A stretch of 64,000 nt of DNA, from contig CAMQGK010000516.1 of NCBI GenBank assembly GCA_947000775.1, positions 744,001 through 808,000 on the forward strand, read 5' to 3'. Below, piece by piece: positions 23,203 to 34,707 of the stretch (its first letter is position 1; each line of letters starts with the position of its first letter). A model generated the notes under the pieces. That model searched no databases, was not told the origin of the DNA, and was given only the letters and a program-made list of their open reading frames with translations. A program made the position numbers and the translations under genes. The DNA is from Pterois miles. Lineage: Eukaryota > Chordata > Actinopteri > Perciformes > Scorpaenidae.

Positions 23203-26200
23203 TTTAATCTCATCACAAAATATCAAGTCAAATAGTAAGAGTCTCTTTAAAAATATATTTAAATTTCCCCTGGAATAAAAAAAAGAAAAATTTACAAAGC
23301 ATAAGTCTAAAAAGTGGGCTACAAGTACATAACTAGTAGACTAATTTGAAATTCACTTGTATAGTTCATGTCATATTATAGTTGTAGTACAAAATACAAC
23401 TTAAATATAAACTAACTGTGCACTCAAAGATTACTATTTTCACACTTAAAGTATATATAAAAGTATACATTTATAAACCAATTTTGTCAATTTTAGAAGC
23501 CAATTTAGTCCCAAGAAGAACTGAATTAGTGCACTTACAAGTATACTACTAGTACATTGATATTAGTATATTTACTATATAAAGTATACTTGGGAAATAT
23601 ACTTGACCTTTACTTAAGTTTACTTCATAAAATAAACTTTAAGTATGCTACTTTTTGGTCAGGCATATTACCAGAAGGACCAGAAACAGATTATTTCTGA
23701 GAATATAGGCAGTGTGCTTTTACTCCTTAATGCATTTTACATTGTGAACAACACAAACAGAAGTGAAGATTTTAATGGTTTGTTTTGTGGGAGATAGTGG
23801 TGGAGATGTAAGGGAGAAAAAGGCCCATTTTAATAATGCTTTAATTCTTGCAGTCCTCCCATCTTCCCCGCTCCTCAGTCCAGGGTGCAGTGGAGGCTGC
23901 CATTGCAGCTGGCTACCGCCATATAGACACCGCTTACAGCTACAAGAATGAGGCTGATATTGGCAAGGCTCTGCGCTCTAAGACACAGCAGGGCATCATC
24001 CGGCGCCAGGACATGTTCATTGTCAGTAAGGTGGGTGCTTAGTACCAGGCGTTACAGCAAGGCAACATGAGGAAGGGGAATTACATCGTATTTGTTTACA
24101 TATCAGATGCATTTTTTAATCGAAAAGAATAGGAAAAAACACCTGACATACCCATGCCTTGACTGAAAGTGGAAAATATGAAATTCTGACATTCATGGTG
24201 CCTCCAAATGAATCTTGTCATGTCATATGATGAACATGGGAAGTCGTGTACACAATATGTTTGGCAATCAAGTGGTTAAGTCTTGGGAACACCACTGAGC
24301 TATGGGAATATTAACGTTACTGTAGGTGTCTCCAGCACCCCCACGACCCCTAATGGGAAAAGCGGTTGACGATGGATGGATGGATGGATTCACTTATTAT
24401 GCACCGAAAAATTAACTTCCATGTCTTCTGCCATTTCTACCATGTGTGACAAACACATCACAACTGGTGAACTCGAAGCTTTCAGAAACTTTCCTCTGGA
24501 GGTTGTGAATACCACACGAGGGGGGCGTTCATATGGACTCATCTCATGAACACAGCAAACATCACCACATTTGAGGGCACCGTAAGAATTTGTAATTGAA
24601 GTCAAAACTTTGACTTTATGTTCAGAAGTCTAAAGAGCATTGTGAGAGCAGTGCAGAGCAGCAAGCCAGTGGGGCACGCTCACCTACACTAAAAGGCAGA
24701 CACGTATAAAACAACAGATAGAGGCTCATTTAACAGCACACAGAGAGGGAGGGCAGCATTCTCTGCTCAGGTGGCCATTACTCCATTACCACATAGCTGT
24801 TTGCTGCTATATTAATGCTCTGAATAACATATAGAGAACCCTTAACAGAACTAATATTTTGTCATATGTGGCCCTAATCCTCTTCCGTAGCTACGTTACA
24901 TGATATTTTATTTCTCTGTTAACCCTTCTGTCCTGTACCTTTTTTTTTTTTTTTTTATAGCTGTGGTCTACCCATCATGCCCCAGAGGACATCCCTGTGT
25001 GCCTCAATAAGTCCCTGAGTGATCTCCAGCTGGACTACCTTGATCTTTACCTTGTGCACTTCCCTGTTGGCTTCAAGGTTGAGTGTAACATCTAAAATAG
25101 CTTACACAATATTTTTACAGGCCCATTTACTGCCCTTATCCCAGACTCGGAATAAAGTATTTGGCTGGAGCTGGTATGAATTTTCGGGGCTTTTGAGACC
25201 ATTATTAATGCTAGGGCCTGCCCGAACAATGATTACATGATTCTTGAAACCAGAGAAAATCAAACTCAGAGAAGACACTTATGGTTTATCACATTGTTAT
25301 GGCAAACACAAGCATCCATTGGAGTTGTGTTTTTAACCACATAGCAAATATAATTTATATCTTAATCATGTTTAGGTCTCCACCAACTTCTTGAAAAATA
25401 CTATAGAGTACACAAATGTATAGAAAAATGGGTCATAACCTGATAGATGTTCAACTTTAATCACCAGGTATCACTACAGTACCTTTGTCAGCTGTTTGGT
25501 GCTGGGCAGGTAGTGCATAATGGGCAAACAAGAGCTCACCAGACTTTACTGAAAACAGCTACCTGCTGTTGCTGGTTTAAAACATTTTATATGGGATTGG
25601 TGAGCGCAGGGAGACTCAACCACAGAGTTTATGTGCAGACCAGAGAACCGCAGTAATGAGCAAAAAGAAACCTAAACTGTGTAGAGTGGCAGTATTAATT
25701 CTAGGTGGGTTTGTGTCTATGAGAAACCTGTTCAAATTACATTTCATTATATTGCCAATATCAAAAATATCACTTTATGCATGTTATGAGTAATTTCTAA
25801 TTTTAATGTAATTATGTTGCTAAAAGGAAAGATGCCATATCTTTGCTTAGCTAGAAGCATTTGTTTGACTGTTACCTTTACATTTCCTCTAGAAAATGGG
25901 TGATGAACTTTTCCCAAAGAAAGAAGGAAAGATACAGACCTCTGACATAGACTACGTGGATGTATGGAGGGTAAACACACACATGCTCTTTTTGTTTCAC
26001 CATATATATGTATATGTAGCTCTACACATTCATTAACAGTATACATATACTTCACTGCAATATGTTTTGCCAGTTGTAGAAAAACAGAATAGAAAATAAT
26101 AGAAATTGTCTCTTAAAATCAGTAGTTTTTCCCCTCAAGGTACATTAGATTATCTCTGGTTCTATACCTCCTATTGTGTTCAGGTCAAATTTGATGTGTG

Positions 26201-29200
26201 TGTTTAGATGTGTGAAACATACCTTTCACTTTTTCTAATCAAAACAAGGCTTCATCACATCCTCAACAATGACCTTGGGAGTAATGTAGAAATTATGGGT
26301 AATTTATGGAGAGAAATAAAGTACATAGTAAATTTTACCAAACCATCAGGATTTTTTTTTTTTTTTTTTTTACCAAAAAACAAAATTCTAGTAATACTAT
26401 CCTATAGTAGTATACTAATGTTATGTAGTAATGATATTAGAATAATGTGTCATGCCAAGAAAGCATATTGACTTCAATTCAATTTTACAGTGGCACGCAG
26501 CAAATATATATACTGTATATATTATCTGTAACCACTTATCCTATTATCACATTCACACCTAATTAACCTAACTAGCATGTCTTTGGACTGTGGAAGTCAG
26601 AGGACAGACCTGGGGATGCTAACACAGGGAGTACATGAAAACTCCACACAGTTCGAATAACGAATTACTTGATAAAACATTTTACTGGATGATAATTTGT
26701 GGGTTTTTTTTTCTTCAGTGTCAGATTTGACCCACAACACTAAAGGTGCAAAACCATTTCTAAAACAATTGGAGCGTTTTAATAAAACTTACCAAACACA
26801 CATCCACCTGGCATGGGAATTACATTTAGAGTGTTTTCAGTTAAAGCCTTCTGAAGTGGATGGTAGGGTCGCTTTTATTCTGCCTGTCTGCTGCTGTGTT
26901 TGCAGGGGATGGAGGCCTTGCAAAGCTCAGGGAAGGTTAAGAGCATTGGCGTGTCAAACTTCAGCATCCTGCAGTTGGAGAGACTTCTTGCTCTGTGCAG
27001 GGTGCCCCCTGCTGTCAATCAGGTAGGCTACCTACTCCTTTACTGACATACCGTTAGCAGGAGCAGGTCTGTTCATTCCAAACATTATTATTTCCTTATA
27101 CGTTTAGACCGCTAGTATGGACCCAAGTCCTACTTTGATTTATTGCGCAAGTAAAAAGTGAGTAGTCCAACTTCAATTAATGGCCTGCCTCATAGAGCTC
27201 ACATTAACATTTGTCTTGCCAACAGAACGTGGTAGATTTAAGGCAATGTAATACGATAAATTAATTAATACAATAATTACAAATCATATAATTTTAATTA
27301 TATAATTTTTAATTTTTAATTTGATTAATATTTTAAAAAATAATTTTAATTATATATATATAATATATATAATTACACATTAATACAATAAATTAAATAG
27401 AATGTAATACAAGAGTAAAAATGAAAATTGCTTCACGTGTCTTAGCTGTACAGTCTTATCTGCCCACACAGTATCACACACAGTGGCCCCTTATAATGAC
27501 ACCAGACAATGGATCTCAGGATGATGTGATACAGTTTCATGTGGTGACATCACATGGCATTGTACAGCATCAAGGTAACAAAAATAAAAGATAAAAATAT
27601 GATTTTAACAGCAACAAATCAGGAATATTTATCTATGATGTCATACAACATTCAACTTTATGACACGGTCACATCATCACTGACATTACACAAACATCCT
27701 CATATGTCTGTTTGCATAAATGGTTATCACATTACAATATATGATGTCACACATCATACACATACACATTTTTGCATCAGCCACCATAGTTCTCTTTCAC
27801 ACTTTGCACACGGGAGAAGTTTCAGTTGACTGCACTTTGCAACCTCACCGTTAGATGCCGGCGTATTCTACACACTGCACCTTTAACATTGTTCTGTAGG
27901 GAGATCCTCCTGGAACAAAAGCTTGGTCAGACATTTACCAAGCTCTGTCTAGATCAGCATCCATACCCTTTGCATTTAGCTTTTGTTTGGTATTTTATCA
28001 TCCATAGATTGAACTACATCCCTACCTGGTGCAGACAGAGATGATAGAGTTCTGTAAATCCAAGAACATCGCCCTGACTGCCTACAGCCCCTTTGGCTCA
28101 CCTGGGAGACCCCCAGAGTTGTAAGACAGCAGCATCACTCACTCACACACTCCACCGACTCAGACGTATGATTAAAAACGAATCAAACATCTGGATGCTT
28201 CTGTTGATAAAGGGGTGATCTGAGGTCATTTTGTGAGCCACAGAGGACATATTCATATTCACTTTGTGTTTGCTCACACTGCACAGTTACTACAAGTTAA
28301 CTCAGATATTGTTTTATTGTACATAATTGTACCTGTTGTCCTATAACCAGCCTTTATCATCTTCACACTGTTAAGGGAATTCAGAGAAATAAGGCTGTTT
28401 TCCATCTGTATATTTACAAATAGCATCAATCGTGGTCACACGTCATGGATCTAAAGATGAAGTTGATAACGGAGCAAATACGATTAAAGTTTGTTTTTTT
28501 AATAAAACTCTCCCTATATCCTGACAGTAGTACTTGAGACATATAATATTTGAAAAAAAAAAAAAATCATACGCACCATATTCACTTAATGGCCATTTTG
28601 GTCTTACATCTCGCTGAATGTCACCATATAGCAATGTTGACATTTGACTTGTGTACCTGTGTTGAAATCAAAGGTGGGCAGATAAGTCTGTAAAGATCCC
28701 CAAAAGAATCCAAACAAAGGAATACAACAACTGAACTGAGGGTTACATCCACGATGTTGAAAGAAAGAGCAGCGTCCGGCACCTGGCATGTTGCTATTTG
28801 AAGTTATGTTGGCATGTAGCTAACTTGCTAGAACTGTCATAAGGAGTCAGCTTGGCTTACAGTGTCGATGTTACAATGAACTATTGTGTCACCAGCCTGT
28901 CGGCCTATTAGTTTGAGATACTAATTTAGTAATATGACTGTAGGCTAAGGCTAACACAAAATGCTATAGTTGGCTAGCAGTGTGTTAAATTATGTTAAAC
29001 AGGTCCCAGAGGCATAAATTATGACATAAATGAAGAAAAGTGTGGATTTCATGCCTCCTCCATCTCACTCCTGGGTTAGACAAGGAGACAAGGACGCATC
29101 TAGACCAGGGGTCGGCACCTTTTTGGCACAGAGAGCCATGAACACCACATATTTTTAAATGTAATTCAGTGAGAGCCATACAATATGTTAAAAACTAAAT

Positions 29201-32200
29201 ATCATTGCGTATTGGACACACTGCAGAACCTGCTCTCTCCACAAAGGCGCACATCGACCGCTGTTTTGGACAGCAAAATACGGCAACCCCACTTGAGCAA
29301 AGTGTCTCTGCCTCATCTGCGTTGCCTACGCGATTGATTGATAGATAGACACAACGACATGTATGTTTGCCACTTTCCCGCTGAAATTAGTGGTTTGACA
29401 CTGTTTCTGAACGCAGATGGAGCCGCTATCAATCGGCGTTTGTCCCCTTTCCCAGTGAGCAGAATCAGTAGGTCTCTCCCCCGCTGGCGAGCTGCGTCGC
29501 CTCCTTTTCACCGACGTGTCTGCTGACGTCGTCGCGCTGAAAACACGTGTTTTAATGCGACAGAATTCCAGGAAGTAAACAATGGTGAGCAAGCGAGTCC
29601 TGCGGTGGCCAGTGTTCTTTTCAACGTGATGTTGAAGCGGTAAACAGATCAGACGCGTATATCAGCCGTATGTAAGCCGGACTTCGTCTGATGGCTGCCT
29701 CATAGCGAGCCGGCTCTCTAGTCGCCATGGAAACGGTAAACAGTGACCGTCGCCTAGATGCGAGCCAGACGCAGCCATCAAAAGAGCCACATCTGGCTCG
29801 CGAGCCATAGGTTCCCGACCCCTGGTCTAGATGGACCCTGACAAGGTTTCCACCATTACCAACTGGCCCATCCCCGACTCCCACAAGCAGCTCCAAAGTT
29901 TCCTGGGTTTTGCCAACTTTTACCTGAGGTTCATCCAGGGTTATAGCACTATGGCTGCCCCTCTTACTGCCTTGACCTCCGCCAAAGTTCCTTTTCCATG
30001 TCTCTCTTGGCCAACAAAGCCTTCCAGTCCCTCAAGACCTGGTTCACCTTGGCTCCCATTCTCTAGATGCTGGACACAGAAAGACAGTTTGTGGTGGAGG
30101 TGGATGCCTCTGACATGGGGGTGGGGGGATTCTCTCCAAATGGGCAGCTAGTGACCAGATGCTCCACCCCTGGGGCTTCTTCTCCAGGCAGTTGAATCCA
30201 GCAGAGAGGAAATATGACATCAGGAACCAGGAGCTGTTAGCTGTCAAACTGGCCCTTGAGGAGTAGTGACACTGGCTCAAGGGGACTAAGATACCTTTTC
30301 TAGTATCGACTGTTCATAAAAATTTTGAAAATATTCAATTAATTTAACAGTTAATTTCATGAACTGAAAACACACATTGTGCATGCAGGGTCTCTACAGA
30401 TAGCCTGCAGAAACCAATACACTCCTATTTTTTGATTGACTGAGAGGGATTATATTTTTATCAGTCAATACATTGTTTTTTCAGGAAATGCTGCATATTA
30501 TTCCTTTAATTATGACCCAGTAAATGCATGCAATGCAAGAAAATATACAGTATACCACAACACTATGCAACTACAAACTACAGCGCAGCTTCCTTCCTCA
30601 GGCTGACTTGAGACTTCTCACCTCCACGTTGTCCTCTGCAGTCTACCATAGATAAATGACATGGAGCCACCAAATGACATGGGGTGAGCCAGTGCAGTGA
30701 GGCTGCATTCAAAGTAATCTTCTAGCAAAAGCAAAGTATGCAGAAGATTATCAATACAAAACGTTATTAAAAATGGATATTCAAATACATATTCACTTCC
30801 CCTAATTGTGACAGTAGTATGTGTGTATATTTAAATGTAATATAAATATTGTCAAAAAATACTGTACATTTTAAAAAAACATACAAATTCATTTTTTTTT
30901 AAATCTTCCTGCATTACTACTTTCATATAGTTTGTTCCATGATGTGGATCCTGAGAAGAACTTTACTACTTTTAGTTTAGGTTTGCACATTCCAATGATG
31001 ATTTGGGAGTTGTGGAGGTTCTTACTGATGTAGGCTGGTTTTGTGGGGTTAGGGTGTAAATCGATGTCATAACACCCAGCCTCATTGATATGCTATAGGT
31101 TTTATTCTTTTTCTTTTAAGCCTCATCTAATCTACCTTCTCTGAGCTGGACTTAAGAAGTACATTTACAGTTGGACAGAAGACGACATAAGTGACTGCAG
31201 ACAACGTGGGGTGGATTTTTGATGTTTCAGATGCAGACTGATGTAGAATGTGACATCAGACTAGTGAAATATGGACTGATTGAAACTACCCATCAGTCCT
31301 CTGGTGTTTTTATATTGCCCAGGTTCAGAAAAGACACTGATCCACATAAGCTCCTGGAGGACCCAGTTGTATCAGATATAGCCAAGAAGCACAGACGCAG
31401 CCCTGCACAGGTCAGTGTGTGTGTCTGCTGTATATGTTTAAGTGTGTGTATTCCTTTGTTAGTAACAGATGTATTCTTCCAGGTACTGCTGAGGTACCAT
31501 ATACAGCAGGGTATTGCGGTCATCCCTAAGAGTGAAAAGCCTCATCACATCCTTGAGAACACAAAGGTAAAACCTCTCTACTACTTTCTTTAGTGCTCAC
31601 GCTGCTTTGCGATAGTAGTGTGTTCATGAGACATTGTAGGATTTACATCTGGACTCTCACTGATGGTGGACTTTTGAATTAAGTAGCTATTTGCTATTCC
31701 ATGCAGTCAAGGCCCAACAGAGCTGAGATCAAATGGAGTTTTTGAAAAACAAGCCTGACTGTTATTTTGTTTTATACGTCTGTATATATTTATGTTAAGG
31801 TCAAGCAGTTTTGGGTTGTAGTTAAAGTTTTCATAAAATATGATAGAGAAATTACAGCAAAAATCACACTGCATCAAATGACTACAGAATTGCTCAACTG
31901 AACTACTTTATATAAATCTGGCTACAACAGTGTAGTCAGAAAGTAGTACGAAAATATGCTAGATGAGATGTTAAGGGATCAAGTTATTACAGTTTATCCA
32001 GGGGTATATCAATAAATTTCATGGGAATCCATCCAGTAGTCATCAAGGCATTTCACTCATAACCACAAATGTTTCAGAAATCTACCCTTTAGGGTCTGTA
32101 CCAAATTTCAAAGCAATCCATCCAATAGTTGAGATAATCCAGTCTGAACCAAAATGGTGCAGACAGACTTTTTGAAGGTGTGTTACACATTGCGTAGGTG

Positions 32201-33216
32201 CAAGGCAAAATCAAAATGCTGCCTTTTTTAAATGCATTTTGTGGCCTGGAGTCAGTGTTTAGGCATTATTTTTTGTTCATCGGACTGAAAGACTTCACCA
32301 TCCCTACAGCTCTGCTGCTAATGTGGCTAAAAATCACTACAAACATATAACAGTTTTCCTCCTTCCCTTAGGCTCAATTCTTGAATTTGATTCAAAGGTT
32401 CAAATCTCAGAATAATTAGTTTGTTGTTCTCAACAGATTAGAATTTCTCATTCATTCAAGCACACATTTTTGCATATGTGCAAAAGAGTCAGTACAGTAA
32501 CCAGTAACAGTTGAACAAAACTTTGGCCAGTCTGGCTCACATAATGACAAAACAACTTTTCATGCTGGTGCCATGGGCCAATTTACTGACATAATAACTA
32601 GCTTTTGAAGCAAGAATGCAATCTTTTGAGTGAGTTACTACTTTTTGCAAATGTGCAGTAGAGTTGTGATGTCTCATCTAATAGTTAACAAGAACAACAG
32701 TTTAGAGAATGTTGAGACTGTTTCAAAAAATGAGCCAAAGTGATGGAGAAAAACTGTAATAATAGAAATATTCCTCATGTTACATACTGCCAGCAATGTA
32801 CAACACAACATGCATACATGTTACCATAGAGTGTGTGATGTATTAGGGACACAGATTGTTTTCCAGGCAATCAGCCCCAAAGTAGTGTATTTGCGCTTAG
32901 AAGGGCTGGTTTATAAACTGTATTGCAATAAGAATAAAACTTTGGTCCTTTAGAAAACTTCTGAGCATTAATATAGTTGTCTGTAAAACCCACTTGTAAA
33001 AAGCAGTTTCAATGTTTGTGCAGACCTTTGACTTCAGTCTGACTGAAGAGGACATGAGAGCACTAAGAGGACTGGACAGAGGGTGGAGGTCCTGCATGGA
33101 AGACGAGTAAGTCAACACAATGCAACAGTCTTTGGCGAGGTGCAGCTATGTTCACAGTAATGACTGTTGTCCTGTTTCTCAGAGTCAAGTCTCATCCATA
33201 CTACCCCTTTGTATGA
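22178..33216 (+). CDS. Aldo-keto reductase, AKR1 family (10 exons)
   Basis: NADPH-dependent carbonyl reductase with a TIM-barrel fold. Exons: 22178-22267, 23854-24030, 24961-25077, 25893-25970, 26906-27022, 28008-28120, 31323-31410, 31483-31566, 33024-33106 and 33183-33216. They join in frame to 326 aa, the usual AKR1 length. A second ATG three codons on (MEDTQ) is an equally good start. The catalytic tetrad is complete: D55 and Y60 in HIDTAYSY, K89 in IVSKLW and H122 in LVHFP. The coenzyme-binding IPKS (K276) and the C-terminal HPYYPF are present. The spacing before GYRHID and the VHFP motif point to the AKR1C/1D side of the family. H122, not Glu, argues against a 5-beta-reductase (AKR1D1) mechanism. 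The substrate (steroid, prostaglandin or aldehyde) cannot be told from sequence, so no symbol is given. Lies between tat and klhl36, tail to tail with klhl36. Confidence 0.93.
22268..23853. other. AKR intron 1
   Basis: No exon or assignable element seen other than the microsatellite at 23107-23200. The stretch at 23400-23650 is AT-rich, with repeated 'aagtatac'-type words. Confidence 0.45.
23107..23200. repeat. (AC)n(AT)n compound microsatellite
   Basis: About 32 AC units followed by about 15 AT units, in AKR intron 1. Confidence 0.95.
24330..24389 (+). repeat. V-SINE 3' tail with (TGGA)n
   Basis: Matches the end of 43330-43691 ('agcggttgacgatg') and finishes in a TGGA repeat, the usual tail of this SINE group. 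Only the last 60 bases remain. It lies in AKR intron 2. Confidence 0.6.
26525..26652 (-). repeat. V-SINE-like fragment, reverse strand
   Basis: The reverse complement contains 'ggataagtggtta', 'gtccaaagacatgc' and 'tgtgtggagtttt', words of the V-SINE body and tail. It is internally deleted compared with 43330-43691. It lies in AKR intron 4. Confidence 0.55.
27023..28007. other. AKR intron 5
   Basis: Very AT-rich between 27240 and 27420, with TATATA and AATTAATTA words. No gene or assignable element seen. Confidence 0.4.
28455..28580 (+). mobile_element. MITE family A, 5' fragment
   Basis: 'gagcaaatacgattaaag' and 'agtacttgagac' match the head of the copies at 15451 and 46150. The rest of the element is missing. 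It lies in AKR intron 6. Confidence 0.55.
29010..30335 (+). pseudogene. Ty3/gypsy-type pol fragment (RT end to RNase H), split by a hAT element
   Basis: Left part (29020-29105) and right part (29825-30335) read as one degraded frame once the hAT insert is removed. It goes from an EKCxFH-type end of reverse transcriptase, through MDPDKV (29831), [12 protein letters not shown] and an APLTALT block, to the RNase H region ending near 'HWLKGTK'. Stop codons and frame shifts make it non-functional. No LTRs are seen on either side, so it is a solo internal fragment. It lies in AKR intron 6, in the same direction as the gene. Confidence 0.75.
29106..29824. mobile_element. Non-autonomous hAT element
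   Basis: 719 bp with inverted ends CAGGGGTCGG and CCGACCCCTG. The flanks 'atctagac' and 'gtctagat' share TCTAGA, which fits an 8-bp hAT target duplication with the outer bases changed. The inside is non-coding and fairly G+C-rich. It interrupts the gypsy pol frame. Confidence 0.75.
31567..33023. other. AKR intron 8
   Basis: Apart from the Tc1-like element at 32350 I recognise nothing. The stretch at 32000-32170 has words such as 'catgggaatccatcca' and 'caaagcaatccatcca' that look like an old internal duplication. Confidence 0.35.
32350..32757. mobile_element. Tc1/mariner-like MITE, second copy
   Basis: Starts 'acagttttcctcc' and ends 'ggagaaaaactgt', inverted ends like those of 11686-12564, with the shared internal blocks 'gacaaaacaactttt' and 'gagccaaag'. 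It is about half as long as the first copy, which therefore carries extra internal sequence (or this copy has a deletion). Confidence 0.65.
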
Positions 33217-33331
33217 GGCAGCCAGGAGGGTGGGAAGAAGAGATGGCACACAGCATCTACTGATAAACACCAACAAGACGGCAGACTACAGTATCACACA
33301 CTGTAATTCATCAGTGCCTTGTTTGCATAAT

Positions 33332-33337
33332 AATAAA
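33332..33337 (+). terminator. Poly(A) signal of the AKR gene
   Basis: AATAAA 115 bases after the AKR stop codon. A second AATAAA follows near 33427. A minus-strand AATAAA lies between them (33399-33404), which could serve klhl36 coming from the other side. Confidence 0.5.
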
Positions 33338-33454
33338 CATAGAATGTGAAGACAAATCTTCCAAATGGGATCTTAATGAATGATGAAAAGTGGGGTGCTT
33401 TATTTTTCTAATGTTTCTAGATCATGAATAAAATACTGTATCTCATCACTCATC

Positions 33455-33917
33455 TTGAAACGCTTATCTGGGGTCAGGTCACAGGGGCAACAGCTCCAGC
33501 AGGGGACCCCACACTTCCCTTTCCCGGGCCACATTAACCAGCTCTGACTGAGGGATCTCAAGGCATTCCCAGGCCAGTGTGGAGATATAATCTCTCCACC
33601 TAGTCCTGGGTCTTCCCCGGGGTGTCCTCTCAGCTGGGAATATGTGCCTGGAACACCTCCCTTCAGAGGTGCCCAGGGGGCATCCTTACCAGATGCCTGA
33701 ACCACCTCAACTGGCTCCTTTCACCGCAAAGGAGCTCCGGCTCTACTCTGAGTCCCTCACGGATGGCAGAGCTTCTCACCCTATCTCTAAGGGTGACGCC
33801 TACCACCCTCCTAAGAAAACCTGCCATCAGGACCACATCATCTGCGAAAAGCAGCGATGAGATCCTCAGCACACCAATCTGCAAACCCTCCTTTTTCAGT
33901 CCTGATACCGTTATCAA
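33455..33917 (-). pseudogene. LINE reverse transcriptase 3' fragment
   Basis: On the minus strand the frame contains LLFADDVVLMA, the catalytic F/YADD box of a non-LTR reverse transcriptase. It is followed by SQLRWFRHLVRMPPGHL, a C-terminal block common in fish LINEs, and then by further frames with shifts. Only about 460 bp remain. The clade (RTE, L2 or Rex type) is not assigned. It lies between the AKR and klhl36 genes. Confidence 0.7.
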
Positions 33918-34283
33918 TACCTGGGCTTTAGGTATCTGCTGATACGGAGTACCAATCTGATACCAGTGTTTAATTAATAAGCTGTATGCCTTGCCATGTG
34001 TATGACTGGGATCATTCCTTTATGTGTAAGGAAACAACAGACTTGACCTAAGTATTGCTTTCCTAACTTTGTAAAACAAAATGTAACAAATACATAGATA
34101 ACATAAATTTAGTGAATTATTTGTTATTAAAATAATAAAATGTACACCAATAACTTTCAAAAAGTATATAATATACAGTATATAGTATATAAACATAAAA
34201 AAATTGAATAGATATCAGATCCAGCTATTTGAGTCAGTATCGGCCTAATACCCGATTCGGTATCCGTCTCTGTGCATCCCTAT
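33905..34283. repeat. MITE remnant ('cctgataccgttatcaatacc ... tgtgcatccct')
   Basis: Left part 'tcctgataccg' and right part 'gtatccgtctctgtgcatccc' are typical ends of a common fish hAT-derived miniature element. The middle is AT-rich. The left end is probably truncated against the LINE fragment. The 34284-34707 stretch after it shows nothing I recognise and may be klhl36 3' UTR. Confidence 0.4.
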
Positions 34284-34707
34284 TTTGTGTCTAACAGAGT
34301 ACAGGCGAGGCTTTTCAGTCTGCAGATGACTTTATATCTACCCAAATACCTATAAGATAATACATAAACAACAGTTTAAGTTAATCTGTACTCCAGAGGC
34401 AGCAGTTACAATGTCTCTTTTAGATAATGTGAGTTGCACCACTCTTAGTCCTGCAAAGCAGACTGACTTACGACTGAATTATGAGGGACTTTTTGGTAAT
34501 ATGACCCCACTGTGGAGGTTACCTGACCCAATTTCTGATGGAGGTGTGTCTGTACAGTATTAATGCTCAGGCATACAGTATGTTACTCAACTAGAGGTCT
34601 TGTAGGAGATGAACAATGAAAGCAGAGTAAATTCTTTTCGTCCCCTAACTAATCATCTCTGTCTCAGCCAAAAGTCAGGCCTTAGAGAAAGTCCGTCATC
34701 ACTGTTG

